Shown here: positions 36,186-45,466 of the stretch, in pieces
How positions within the stretch are numbered: position 1 is the first letter of the stretch
How the letters are laid out: each line of letters begins with the position of its first letter
Source of the DNA: JANQJD01 sp965601685
GTDB taxonomy: Bacteria > Pseudomonadota > Alphaproteobacteria > Rhodospirillales > Rhodospirillaceae
Assembly: GCA_965601685.1 (NCBI GenBank)
Contig: CBFCWI010000001.1
Location: 310,001 to 374,000, forward strand
Direction: 5' to 3'
Length of the DNA stretch: 64,000 nt
The notes under the pieces: model-generated
Seen by the model: only the letters and a program-made list of their open reading frames with translations
Told to the model about the DNA's origin: nothing
Databases searched by the model: none
Program-made: the position numbers and the translations under genes

Positions 36186-37580
36186 TCAAAGATGTAAAGC
36201 GCCTGCCCCTACTGCTAATGCAGCCTCACGCACAGCCTCTGCCAGTGAGGGGTGGGCATGACTCGTCCGGGCAATATCCTCAGCAGAAGTAGAAAACTCC
36301 GCCCCAAGTACTATTTCTGCAATGAGTTCCCCAGCCTGCGGGCCAATGATATGCGCCCCCAATAGCCTATCTGTGTAGGCATCCACTAGAATCTTGACAA
36401 AACCATCGCTCTCACCACTGCAATGAGCACGTGCATTTGCTGTAAAAGGAAACCTACCTACCTTGTAGGTAGTACCAGCCGCCTGCAAAGCCTCCTCATT
36501 CTGACCAACCGCCGCCACCTCAGGCCATGTATAGACCACTGACGGTATAGCCTCATAATTGACATACCCAGCCTGACCTGCAAGCCGTTCGGCAACAGCG
36601 ATTCCTTCTTCTGCCGCCTTATGGGCAAGCATGGTGCCGCCTATCACGTCACCAATAGCATAGATACCGGCTGTACTGGTGCAAAAGTGATGATCAACGA
36701 CAATGAATCCCTGGGCATTGCAGGTGACTCCTACCTCCGCTAGATTGAGGCCATCTGTGAAAGGCCGCCGCCCTACGGCAACCAGTACCGCATCGAAAGC
36801 GAGCTCCTCCATTCTACTACTTAACAGAGATTCTACTGTGAGTACTACAGATTTTTCTACTCTTTCCGCTACAGCAACCTTGTGGCGGAGTCGGAAAACC
36901 AAACCCTGCCGTTCCAGAAGGCGTTGCATATACTGACGTACTTCACCATCCATAGGAGGGAGAATATGATCGCAATATTCTATGACAGTGACGTGTGCCC
37001 CCAGCCGCTGCCACACTGACCCCAGTTCTAGCCCAATGGCCCCTGCTCCGATGATTGCGAGCCGCTTTGGCACAGCGGTTAAGGACAGGGCTCCTGTTGA
37101 TGTCACGATGTGTTCTTCGTCAACAGGCACACCTGGCAGCCGGATTGGCTCTGCCCCTGTGGCAAGAACGAGAGCACCGGCTGTCAGGGTCCGTGTTCCA
37201 ACCTGGACCCGCCCTGCCCCTAAGAGCTGACCACTCCCCACTACATGTTCGATCCCGTGCTTACGGAATAGCGTTGCGATACCCTTGGTAAGCCCTTCAA
37301 CTGTCTTATTTTTGCGCGCCATCATGACCGCCAGATCCACAGTGAGACCATCGCCGCCACGAATCCCGTGTACTACGAAGGCATGCCTTGCAACATGGAA
37401 CAAGTGCGAAGAGTGCAGCAGAGTCTTTGAAGGTATGCAGCCAATATTGAGACAAGTGCCTCCTAATGTCGCGCGCTTCTCAACACAGGCCACCTTTAGC
37501 CCAAGTTGCGCCGCCCGGAGGGCGCACACATACCCACCCGGCCCACTGCCTATGATGATGACATCGTAGGTCATATCCAC
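36186..37580 (-). CDS. lpdA: dihydrolipoyl dehydrogenase
   Basis: FAD disulfide oxidoreductase (E3) that reoxidises dihydrolipoyl groups of 2-oxoacid dehydrogenase or glycine cleavage complexes. It has 464 residues from the GTG at 37580, 7 bases after AAGGAG; an ATG lies two codons later. FAD site DVIIIGSGPGGYVCALRAAQLG, redox disulfide GGTCLNIGCIPSK, NAD site AIIGAGAIGLELGSVWQRLG, and the C-terminal base pair HAHPSLAEAVREAAL are intact. It stands alone; partner E1 and E2 genes are not in the window. Confidence 0.95.
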   Translation of the reverse strand: MDMTYDVIIIGSGPGGYVCALRAAQLGLKVACVEKRATLGGTCLNIGCIPSKTLLHSSHLFHVARHAFVVHGIRGGDGLTVDLAVMMARKNKTVEGLTKGIATLFRKHGIEHVVGSGQLLGAGRVQVGTRTLTAGALVLATGAEPIRLPGVPVDEEHIVTSTGALSLTAVPKRLAIIGAGAIGLELGSVWQRLGAHVTVIEYCDHILPPMDGEVRQYMQRLLERQGLVFRLRHKVAVAERVEKSVVLTVESLLSSRMEELAFDAVLVAVGRRPFTDGLNLAEVGVTCNAQGFIVVDHHFCTSTAGIYAIGDVIGGTMLAHKAAEEGIAVAERLAGQAGYVNYEAIPSVVYTWPEVAAVGQNEEALQAAGTTYKVGRFPFTANARAHCSGESDGFVKILVDAYTDRLLGAHIIGPQAGELIAEIVLGAEFSTSAEDIARTSHAHPSLAEAVREAALAVGAGALHL

Positions 37581-38064
37581 CCGAACTCTCCTTGCAGCAA
37601 CAAAGAGGAACAGAGAATGCTAGGGTCTCGAACACTCTTAACACAGAACCGTATCATTCTAATAGGGTTTCTGGCTGATTTCTAGTCAGCAATTGTGGCG
37701 AGCAGTGGAGATTACGTTATATTCTGTCAATAAGATACGATCCTATATCTTTTAGGAGAGATAAGAGATTACACTGACGTTTAAGTTTAATGATCGTTCT
37801 GTATAAAAACCTGTGCATTGATAGTCAGAGAGACAGAACTATCCTTTAAAGGCAAGGAAGTATCGTAATACTACAGATTCTGAATATATATGCTACCTCT
37901 ACATACAACTCCAAAATCATTGGAGTGACTAGACGATGCCTACCTCTAGAACGGCTATAGGGTATGAGTGGGATGATTATGGAGGGCGAGAAAATTGGAT
38001 TTGTGAGGAAGGGGCGGCATGCTTCAATCAAGCGTAAGGTTTTTCTAGTCAATTGGATTTTGCG
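37581..38064. other. AT-richer intergenic region before lpdA and purC
   Basis: About 480 bases between divergent lpdA and purC with no supported gene. The part 37680-37930 is visibly AT-richer than flanking genes, as expected for a divergent promoter region. No confident promoter pair could be assigned. Confidence 0.45.
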
Positions 38065-39081
38065 ATGCTTCACTCGACTGAGATAGAACAATACCTGACC
38101 GCAACGCTAGCCGGCATTAATTTGCCAATGTTGCCATGCTGTCATCGCGGTAAGGTCCGTGATAGCTTTGATCTTGCAGACGGTAGCCGGATCGTTGTTG
38201 TCACTGACCGGCTCAGCGTATTTGACAAAGTCATCGGCTGTATTCCCTTCAAGGGACAGATCCTTAATCAGACAGCCTTACACTGGTTCCAGAAGACAGC
38301 TGATATCGTCGCTAATCATGTGCGGGTTGTCATCGATCCTAATGTCGTCGTTGTTGAACGACTAGCCATGATTCCGATCGAAATAATCGTACGCGCCTAC
38401 ATGGCAGGCACTAGCAGAACCTCGCTCTGGACCTTATACAAGGCAGGGGCACGTACCCTCTATGGTCTCCACTTTCCAAACGGAATACGAGTAAACCATC
38501 AGTTGCCGCAACCTGTAATAACACCTACGACCAAAGGTGCAATGCACGACACACCGATATCGGCTGCTGATATCCTTGCACATGGCATGCTGTCGGCAGA
38601 ACAGTGGGAACAGATTGCAGACGTTGCTATGCGCTTATTTGCTAGAGGTAGCGCGATCGCCCGTCGCCACGGCCTGATTCTAGCTGATACCAAGTACGAA
38701 TTCGGCTTTACTGCTGACGGCCGGCTGATGGTAGCTGATGAAATACACACTCCAGACAGCAGCCGTTACTGGCTCTCTAACAGCTACGAGGACCGGCTGT
38801 CCAGGGAGCAGAATCCCGAGAGCTTAGATAAAGACTTCGCACGCTCATGGGTGATCGCTCGTTGTGATCCTTACCATCAGTCAATCCCCACTCTGCCGCC
38901 AGAAATGGCAGTTGCTTTCTCTCACCGCTACGTGAGTCTATACGAAACTGTCACTGGTCTAACATTCGTCCCCCCGCCGCTTCATCCCACCACATCTACA
39001 CGAGTACAGGCGAGCATCAAACACTATTGCGCCACAGCCTCGCTCTGTCCTTCACTGTGCGCGGCGAGCAGCAAGAAGTAA
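38065..39081 (+). CDS. purC: phosphoribosylaminoimidazole-succinocarboxamide synthase
   Basis: SAICAR synthetase, joining aspartate to CAIR in purine synthesis. It has 338 residues from the ATG at 38065; a TTG at 38053 is an alternative. It is of the longer form, with GKVRDSFDLADGSRIVVVTDRLSVFDKVIGCIPFKGQILNQ, EIIVRAYMAGTS, and near the C-terminus ILADTKYEFGFTADGRLMVADEIHTPDSSRYW. The last 35 or so residues (after FVPP) are a low-complexity tail rich in S, T, A and C. A hairpin follows before the convergent tsaC. Confidence 0.95.
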   Translation: MLHSTEIEQYLTATLAGINLPMLPCCHRGKVRDSFDLADGSRIVVVTDRLSVFDKVIGCIPFKGQILNQTALHWFQKTADIVANHVRVVIDPNVVVVERLAMIPIEIIVRAYMAGTSRTSLWTLYKAGARTLYGLHFPNGIRVNHQLPQPVITPTTKGAMHDTPISAADILAHGMLSAEQWEQIADVAMRLFARGSAIARRHGLILADTKYEFGFTADGRLMVADEIHTPDSSRYWLSNSYEDRLSREQNPESLDKDFARSWVIARCDPYHQSIPTLPPEMAVAFSHRYVSLYETVTGLTFVPPPLHPTTSTRVQASIKHYCATASLCPSLCAASSKK

Positions 39082-39130
39082 ATGGCGAAGCGAGATGAAA
39101 GGTAGGGCCCACCCACCACACTACTGTGTA

Positions 39131-39149
39131 TCGCACCGCGCAGGTGCGA
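39131..39149. terminator. hairpin between convergent purC and tsaC
   Basis: 7-base stem TCGCACC/GGTGCGA with the loop gcgca in the 108-base gap between the two stop codons. Could end transcripts from both sides; no T-run. Confidence 0.4.
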
Positions 39150-39189
39150 ACAGCTACGCCATGACTCTCTGCCCGCACACGTTATGAAT

Positions 39190-40146
39190 TTAACGAGAGG
39201 CCGCTCGGCGCAGGCGATCGTTAATTGCCCGTCCCAATCCGAGCAAGGGTACAGGGCTGATAGCAATGGCAGTGACATCCGATCGGTCCAAGGCTCGCAA
39301 CATAAGGAACAAGTTAGCCGCAGCTTCTTCTAAATTAGCCGTCTGACTCAAGTTGAGTGTTGCCCCTGGCACCTGGCCAAACCCTAGCAACACCTCCCCC
39401 GGTCGAATATCGTGAGCGTTGAGTCGCAGTGGACGACTAGGTGCGTAATGACGGGTGAGCATACCAGGAGAGCGAGGCGCACATTCCGTCTCATTGCTGA
39501 TTACTAGTGTACCAATGAGATATTCAATATCTTCGGTTGCGATTCCACCAGGACGTAACAATGTGGCATGTGGCCTAGAGAGATCAATCACAGTTGATTC
39601 GAGTCCCACACGACAGGTACCACCGTCCAAAATCATATCGATAGCTCCCGCCAGAGACTCAGCGACATGGGCAGCTGTTGTAGGACTCACCAGACCAGAA
39701 AGATTAGCACTGGGGGCAACAACTGGACAACCGACTGTGGTCAAGAGAGAGAGAGCTACCGGATGATCCGGCACACGCACGGCTAGAGTCTCTAATCCCG
39801 CCGTTGCTAACCGTGACACAGGACAATCAGATCGCTGATGCGCCACCAGAGTCAGCGGTCCAGGCCACAGGTGACTGGCTAGCACTCTCCCCCTTTCCTC
39901 TAAATCTACTAGAGCCGTTACTGCATCAAGCGATGCGACATGGACGATTAAAGGATTAAAGCATGGTCGACTCTTAGCAGCAAAGATGGCTGAGACAGCC
40001 TTATCATTCCTAGCATCACTCCCGAGACCGTAAACCGTTTCTGTCGGAAAGGCAACTAATCGTCCGTATCGAATGAGACGCGCTGCCTTTAATATACTAT
40101 CTTTAGTAGCTATAACAATCTGATTACTTATATTACGAGTATTCAT
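39190..40146 (-). CDS. tsaC: L-threonylcarbamoyladenylate synthase (Sua5 type)
   Basis: Makes threonylcarbamoyl-AMP for the t6A modification at position 37 of ANN-decoding tRNAs. It has 318 residues from the ATG at 40146. The YrdC domain shows RLVAFPTETVYGLGSDA, FAAKSRPCFNPLIVHV, LWPGPLTLV and VVAPSANLSGLVSPTTAAHV. The sequence SPGMLTRHYAPSRPL after it is the linker to the extra Sua5 domain, so this is the long Sua5 form rather than the short TsaC form. The open frame upstream to 40269 is not needed. Confidence 0.93.
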   Translation of the reverse strand: MNTRNISNQIVIATKDSILKAARLIRYGRLVAFPTETVYGLGSDARNDKAVSAIFAAKSRPCFNPLIVHVASLDAVTALVDLEERGRVLASHLWPGPLTLVAHQRSDCPVSRLATAGLETLAVRVPDHPVALSLLTTVGCPVVAPSANLSGLVSPTTAAHVAESLAGAIDMILDGGTCRVGLESTVIDLSRPHATLLRPGGIATEDIEYLIGTLVISNETECAPRSPGMLTRHYAPSRPLRLNAHDIRPGEVLLGFGQVPGATLNLSQTANLEEAAANLFLMLRALDRSDVTAIAISPVPLLGLGRAINDRLRRAASR

Positions 40147-40796
40147 ACTGTATCTCTCGCGCAATTGACAAAAACGCGTTGCATAATACTCATGCCTGGT
40201 GGATCCTTCCCCATCGCCGTGATGGGGATCAGGCCGATGCGGGCGTGGGTTGAGTGCCACGGAAATCAAGGCCTACTACCAGCATGAGCGTACCAGGTAT
40301 ATGTAGCGGCCCATGCAGAAGTGACAGAATATCACTAAATAAATAGCAATTTATATAGATCTTAATTACTTAGTTGTATAATCGAGAATATGGACAACGC
40401 ATGTATATGCGTATGCAAAAGACCCAGAGATTCCTGCAGACTCCATGCATTCATATGCTCCTCTCAATGCAATCACATCAGAACACTGTGCCCTCCTTCC
40501 CAGTCTTTTCGCGTTATTTTCCGAGCTTCAGGCGCATAGCGATAGCTCTTGAAGGCATTCCGCACAGCAGCCCTCTATGGGGGCGTAACGCTATCGACAC
40601 TGCATATAGACTGTGGACGTAGGAATCTGAAGGGCTATGACTCATTCCAAGAGAGCGGCAGGTGCAGGCAGGGAGATGATATGGCGTCAGTTTTCCCTAG
40701 CCGGAAACCGAACCATCGTAGCCAAGTCTGCCGCCGTACCTATTATGAGTAACAGTAAGCAGCTTGATGAAAGGGAGCAGCTCTCCTATAGTTAGG
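40147..40796. other. gene-free region between tsaC and pyrB
   Basis: About 650 bases between divergent genes with no recognisable product. 40330-40400 is strongly AT-rich and is a likely promoter zone. Open frames on both strands lack family features. In related genomes ruvX is often near pyrB; no trace of it could be seen here. Confidence 0.45.
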
Positions 40797-41750
40797 ATGC
40801 CCTCGTTCATCTTGATGATCATGAATATGTCAGGCTTCCGCCATAGACACCTTCTCGGCATCCAAGGTCTGACTCCGGTCGAGATCGAGTCACTGCTTAA
40901 CTTAGCAGACAGCTATGTCGCTCATAATCGTGATACCGATAAGAAGAAAGATCTGTTGCGTGGTTCCACAGTCACGAACCTTTTCTTTGAGCACTCGACT
41001 CGCACCCGTACTTCGTTCGAATTGGCTGGCAAGCGTCTGGGTGCTGACGTCATCAACATGACAATCTCGACTAGTGCTGTGCACAAAGGCGAAACCCTGA
41101 TTGACACGGCTGTGACCTTAAATGCCATGCATCTTGATGTACTGGTCGTGCGCCATCCTGCTTCAGGAGCCGTGAAGCTTCTGGCTGAAAAAGTAAACTG
41201 TGCTGTCATCAATGGAGGGGATGGCACCCATGAACACCCGACCCAGGCATTGCTAGACGCTCTTACTATTCGCCGCCGCAAGGGCAGACTCTCTGGGCTT
41301 ATAGTGGCCATATGCGGCGATATTCTGCACAGTCGGGTTGCCCGTTCTAACATCTGTCTGCTTAACATCATGGGAGCGCAGGTACGAGTCGTCGCACCGA
41401 AAACCCTGCTACCCGCTGGCATTGAGGAATTAGGAGTTGAGCTGCATCACGACATGCGAACAGGCCTGCGTGGAGTGGACATCGTAATGATGTTAAGAGT
41501 CCAAAAGGAACGCATGAGTGGCAACTTTATTCCTTCCATACGGGAGTATTTTTATTTCTTTGGTCTGGACTACGCCAAACTGGCTGTGGTGAAACCTGAC
41601 GCCCTTATCATGCATCCTGGCCCCATGAATCGCGGATTTGAGATTGATTCAGACGTCGCTGATGATGTTGAGCGCAGTGTCATCCGTGAGCAGGTAGAAA
41701 TGGGTGTTGCCGTGCGCATGGCTGTGCTTGATGTGCTGGTTCGCAATTAA
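40797..41750 (+). CDS. pyrB: aspartate carbamoyltransferase catalytic subunit
   Basis: Second step of pyrimidine synthesis: carbamoyl phosphate plus aspartate. It has 317 residues from the ATG at 40797. Carbamoyl phosphate site FFEHSTRTRTSFELAGKRLG, then NGGDGTHEHPTQALLDALTI, CGDILHSRVARSN, and HPGPMNRGFEIDSDVAD. Starts at 40764 (TTG), 40767 and 40815 are also in frame; the family begins near FRHRHLLGI, so the exact start is not settled. pyrC follows after 14 bases and plsY after that. Confidence 0.95.
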   Translation: MPSFILMIMNMSGFRHRHLLGIQGLTPVEIESLLNLADSYVAHNRDTDKKKDLLRGSTVTNLFFEHSTRTRTSFELAGKRLGADVINMTISTSAVHKGETLIDTAVTLNAMHLDVLVVRHPASGAVKLLAEKVNCAVINGGDGTHEHPTQALLDALTIRRRKGRLSGLIVAICGDILHSRVARSNICLLNIMGAQVRVVAPKTLLPAGIEELGVELHHDMRTGLRGVDIVMMLRVQKERMSGNFIPSIREYFYFFGLDYAKLAVVKPDALIMHPGPMNRGFEIDSDVADDVERSVIREQVEMGVAVRMAVLDVLVRN

Positions 41751-41764
41751 ACGGAGAAACACTG

Positions 41765-43111
41765 ATGTCAGTGCCTATCCCTGGTAGCGTTTCCTACATC
41801 AAAGCCAGACTCCTGGATCCTGCAACGGGCTTTGACGGGCCAGGAGGCGTTTTATCTGATGGTGAGCGCATTGTGGACTTTGGCCAAGGGCTCTACCAGC
41901 CTGAATCTCTACCTGAAGGTACCAGAATAGTAGACTGTTGTGGACACTGTCTCTCCCCAGGCTTGGTTGATATCCGCATGCAATTGCGCGAGCCTGGATA
42001 TGAATACAAGGAGTCTGTGCGGGGTGCCTGCTGGGCTGCTGTCAAAGGTGGTGTCACCTCGATGGTCTGCCTACCCAACACCCTCCCTGTGATCGACGAT
42101 GTTGCAACGGTCGAGTTCGTGGCACGCCGGGCCCGATTAATTGGCCTGACTAAGGTCTACGCCTACGGTGCGGCTACTAAGGGCCTCCAGGGTATGGAAC
42201 TGGCGGAAATGGGCCTGCTAGCAAAAGCGGGTGCCGTTGGATTCACGGATGGGATTTCTCCCATCGCTGATGCCCTGGTTATGCGCCGTGCCTTGTCTTA
42301 TGCCGCTACCTTTGGTCTGACAATCGTTCAGCACCCTGAGGAGCCATCTCTGGCAGCAGGAGGTGTGATGAACGAGGGCAAGGTTGCTACCCGTCTGGGC
42401 TTAGCCGGTATTCCCGCTTGTGCAGAATCCATCCTGCTGGCCCGTGATCTACGTTTGGTAGAATTAACCGGAAGTCGCTACCATGCGGCTCATATCTCGA
42501 CTGCTGAGGGGCTTGAAACTCTCCGCCGAGCGAAAGACAAGGGATTACCAGTCAGCTGTGATACAGCGCCCTTTTACTTTGCCTTGAATGAACTCGCTGT
42601 CAACGATTATCGTACTTTTGCTAAGCTGTCGCCGCCGCTGCGGTGTGAAACAGACCGGCAAGCGATAGTGGAAGGTTTGTGCCTGGGCTTGATCGATGCC
42701 ATCGTTTCTGATCACGCACCGCAGGACCAGGACTCAAAACGTCGACCGTTTGCTCAGGCCGCATTTGGTGGTGTGGGCCTTGAAACGCTACTTGCGGTTA
42801 CACTAGAACTTTACCACAATGGTCACTTGAGCCTGCTTGCGGCCTTGCAGTTGGTGACCTCAGGACCGGCTAGCCTGCTGGGGTTGGAAGCAGGACGTCT
42901 CACGCGGGGAGGAGCCGCAGATCTTGTGTTGTTTACGCCGGACACAGCCTGGATAGTGGTAGCCGATGCGTTGGGTAGCAAGTCAAAGAATTCCCCTTTT
43001 GATGATCGTCCAGTACAGGGCAGAGTGTTACGCACAGTGATAGATGGGCGCACGGTCTTCTCTGCAGCATCTGAAGAGAGTCCAAAAGAACGGCTATGGA
43101 CATCGGTATGA
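41765..43111 (+). CDS. pyrC: dihydroorotase-like protein (pyrB-linked, degenerate metal site)
   Basis: Amidohydrolase family protein of 448 residues next to pyrB. The first zinc-binding motif, DxHxH in active class I dihydroorotases, reads DIRMQLREPG here, with both histidines replaced. Similar DMRVQLREPG forms are, to my knowledge, common in Alphaproteobacteria. Other parts are PNTLPVIDDV, VGFTDG, IVQHPEEP, GVMNEG, YHAAHISTAEGLE, LSPPLR and IVSDHAPQD. This resembles the non-catalytic PyrC-prime that supports PyrB assembly in Pseudomonas, so catalytic activity is doubtful and a separate active dihydroorotase would be expected elsewhere. Overlaps the plsY start by 16 bases. Confidence 0.85.
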   Translation: MSVPIPGSVSYIKARLLDPATGFDGPGGVLSDGERIVDFGQGLYQPESLPEGTRIVDCCGHCLSPGLVDIRMQLREPGYEYKESVRGACWAAVKGGVTSMVCLPNTLPVIDDVATVEFVARRARLIGLTKVYAYGAATKGLQGMELAEMGLLAKAGAVGFTDGISPIADALVMRRALSYAATFGLTIVQHPEEPSLAAGGVMNEGKVATRLGLAGIPACAESILLARDLRLVELTGSRYHAAHISTAEGLETLRRAKDKGLPVSCDTAPFYFALNELAVNDYRTFAKLSPPLRCETDRQAIVEGLCLGLIDAIVSDHAPQDQDSKRRPFAQAAFGGVGLETLLAVTLELYHNGHLSLLAALQLVTSGPASLLGLEAGRLTRGGAADLVLFTPDTAWIVVADALGSKSKNSPFDDRPVQGRVLRTVIDGRTVFSAASEESPKERLWTSV

Positions 43112-43725
43112 TCCATTTGCTTGCTGCAATAGGTGGTTATCTGCTGGGAGCAGTGCCTTTTGGGCTGGTGTTAACTCGGCTAGTCGGCATACGCGATATT
43201 CGCATCATAGGGTCTGGTAACATTGGTGCTACTAATGTCCTACGCACTGGGCGCAAAGACCTCGCCCTGGTTACCCTGTTGCTTGATGCTGGCAAGGGTG
43301 TTATGGCGGTCTTGCTTGCAGTTCTATTCTTTCCGGATCAGGCCCGCGCGGCATCCTTGGCGGCAGGATCTTTTGCCGTTATCGGACATAACTTCCCCCT
43401 CTGGTTGCGTTTCAGAGGTGGCAAGGGTGTCGCTACCACCCTTGGGGTGCTACTCGCGACGGTCTGGCCGGTGGGTTTATTGTCCAGTTTGACTTGGCTT
43501 GGGATAGCGGCGATCTTCCGCTATTCCTCGCTCGCAGCCTTGTTCTCCCTAACGCTTGCGCCTGTTTATGCACCGATCTTTGCTGACCGTGAAACTGTTG
43601 TGGTGTTTGCTGGACTAGCAGCCTTGGGCTGGTCACGCCATCAAGCTAATCTTCGTCGCCTGATGACTGGCATGGAACCGCCCTTTGGTGAAAGGGGGGC
43701 GGAAGGGCAGTCAGGGGAGAAGTGA
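43096..43725 (+). CDS. plsY: glycerol-3-phosphate acyltransferase PlsY
   Basis: Inner membrane enzyme using acyl phosphate to acylate glycerol-3-phosphate, the first step of phospholipid synthesis. It has 209 residues with about five membrane segments. Motifs: GSGNIGATNVLRTG (substrate-binding), DAGKGVMAVLLAV, IGHNFPLWLRFRGGKGVATTLGVL and WSRHQANLRRLMTG. Start overlaps the pyrC end. In many relatives dprA follows plsY; here an unrelated operon on the opposite strand follows. Confidence 0.95.
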   Translation: MDIGMIHLLAAIGGYLLGAVPFGLVLTRLVGIRDIRIIGSGNIGATNVLRTGRKDLALVTLLLDAGKGVMAVLLAVLFFPDQARAASLAAGSFAVIGHNFPLWLRFRGGKGVATTLGVLLATVWPVGLLSSLTWLGIAAIFRYSSLAALFSLTLAPVYAPIFADRETVVVFAGLAALGWSRHQANLRRLMTGMEPPFGERGAEGQSGEK

Positions 43726-43752
43726 AGAGCCAGCACGAGTCACAGGCTCTTC
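43724..43752. terminator. hairpin between convergent plsY and the POR operon
   Basis: 8-base stem gaagagcc/ggctcttc with a 13-base loop, beginning at the plsY stop codon and ending 10 bases before the stop of the convergent oxidoreductase gene. A C-run rather than a T-run follows. Confidence 0.45.
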
Positions 43753-43762
43753 CCCCCATTTC

Positions 43763-45454
43763 TCACAATTCTGCCTCCATCACGATATAGCCGCACGGAC
43801 ACTCTGCAGCACAAACGCCACAACCCTTACAGTATTCATAGTCAAATACATAGTGTGACCCGTCCTTTGCCAGCGCTACTGTCTTGACGACAGCATTGTC
43901 GGGGCAGAAAGTCCAGCAATTATCGCAGGCAAGACAGCTTCCGCAAGAAAAACAGCGGTTAGATTCCTGGGTGATGGCCGCACTTGACAGTGGCCTGTCA
44001 ATTTCTGCAGTATCTGTCCGCTCTGCTACGGACAAGGTGGGCTCTTCTACCCGTTTTGCAGGTTCGAAATAGCTAAGATTGATGCGGTTAAAATCAATGA
44101 CTGCACGTGACACCACCTCTGGATCATCACCCTGACGGATATAGGCATCAATTGCTGCCGCCGCTAGTCGGCCATCTCCAACGGCAGCTGACACTGTGCC
44201 TCTGTCGCCACGCGCGTCGCCGCCCACAAAGAGCCCCGGCGCATGGTCCAAACGGCCGAATAGGTTACCTGGCCGCAGGTAATCGCTGCCCCCCAACAGC
44301 GTGCCCAGGCCGGTTGGATCGACACTTTCGCCAATGGCTGGGATGACCATATCAGCGTGTAGCAGAGTTTCTGTGCCCTCAAAGGCGATACGACCCGTCC
44401 GCCCACTTTTGGTTGGCAGCTTGCGTAAAGTCACCATCTCGACTCCGACTACCCGCGAGCCGCGGAACAGAAGTCGTTGGATGGTACGGTGTGGATGGAT
44501 TGCAATGCCCTCCTCAATTGCCTGCTCTAGTTCACGTGGTACGATGTTGATAATATCATCTGGCTCAGTGTCTGGGCCTGGCAGACCAGAGGCAGTGATC
44601 AAATGAACTTCCTTGACACCAGCCCGCTTCATAGCCCGGCATAGGTCAACGGCTGTGTTGCCACCACCATGCACGATGACTGACCGTGGTGCTGGCAATG
44701 AGCCAACGGCAACCCACTCCTGCAGCAACTCCAGGGCGGTACGATGGTCCGTGGGAACAGCCCCATCAACACTCCACGCCTTGGCCTTCGCAGTGCCAGG
44801 CGCGAGAAACAATGCCCGATAATCACTGCGCAGTTCATCCAGATGTACGTCGACTCCTAATCGGGTCCTGCCGCGGAATTCGATACCGAGTGCTAGAATG
44901 CGGGCAATATCGGCGTCCAGCACGTCACGCGGCAAGCGGTTGATGGGAATCGCCGACCGCATCAAGCCGCCAGCCTCTGGTAAGGCGTCCAGCAAGGTGA
45001 CCTGATAACCGCGACGGCGCAGATGATAGGCAGCACTAAGGCCAGCAGGGCCAGCTCCAATCACCGCTACTGTTGCCCCAGCACCACGTCCGAGATCCAT
45101 CGGATATTCCCATCCGCGCTGACGCGCTTCATCCCCGAGAAAGCGTTCGATAGCATGAATAGCCAGTGGCTGATCAAAATGACCCCGATTGCAGGCCTGC
45201 TCACACGGATGCGGGCAGATGCGGCCGGTGATAGATGGTATAGGATTGATGTGGACGATGCTCTCCCACGCCTCGCGAGGGTGGTTTTCCTGGATCTTGG
45301 CAATATAAGCCTGGGGGTCTTCGCCGGCGGGACAGGCACTATGGCATGGAGCTGCCCAATGCTTGTGTAACGGTCTACTGGTACGCCACGTACCGGTTTT
45401 GAACTCAATGGATGTACCAGGTAGGGCATAACCGCCTCTGGTGAGCACTTGCAT
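43763..45454 (-). CDS. GltD-like NAD(P)H oxidoreductase fused to a 2[4Fe-4S] ferredoxin domain
   Basis: 563-residue flavoprotein. The N-terminal iron-sulfur region has CHSACPAGEDPQAYI and ICPHPCEQACNRG as in glutamate synthase small subunits. An FAD fold AVIGAGPAGLSAAYHLRRRGY and an NADPH fold VHGGGNTAVDLCRAMKRAG follow. The last 60 residues form a bacterial ferredoxin with CLACDNCWTFCPDNAV and CKGCGVCAAECPCG. Last gene of the porG-porA-porB operon, starting 12 bases after porB behind AAGGAGG. The C-terminal ferredoxin probably takes the place of the missing PorD subunit, and the flavin part could exchange electrons with NAD(P)H. Direction of electron flow is not shown by sequence. Confidence 0.88.
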   Translation of the reverse strand: MQVLTRGGYALPGTSIEFKTGTWRTSRPLHKHWAAPCHSACPAGEDPQAYIAKIQENHPREAWESIVHINPIPSITGRICPHPCEQACNRGHFDQPLAIHAIERFLGDEARQRGWEYPMDLGRGAGATVAVIGAGPAGLSAAYHLRRRGYQVTLLDALPEAGGLMRSAIPINRLPRDVLDADIARILALGIEFRGRTRLGVDVHLDELRSDYRALFLAPGTAKAKAWSVDGAVPTDHRTALELLQEWVAVGSLPAPRSVIVHGGGNTAVDLCRAMKRAGVKEVHLITASGLPGPDTEPDDIINIVPRELEQAIEEGIAIHPHRTIQRLLFRGSRVVGVEMVTLRKLPTKSGRTGRIAFEGTETLLHADMVIPAIGESVDPTGLGTLLGGSDYLRPGNLFGRLDHAPGLFVGGDARGDRGTVSAAVGDGRLAAAAIDAYIRQGDDPEVVSRAVIDFNRINLSYFEPAKRVEEPTLSVAERTDTAEIDRPLSSAAITQESNRCFSCGSCLACDNCWTFCPDNAVVKTVALAKDGSHYVFDYEYCKGCGVCAAECPCGYIVMEAEL

Positions 45455-45466
45455 GGACTATCCTCC

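Noticed and set aside
35447..36292. Several plus-strand open frames around the DUF2934 gene
   Set aside because: They are antisense shadows of the DUF2934 gene and the lpdA 3' end, with skewed composition and no family features.
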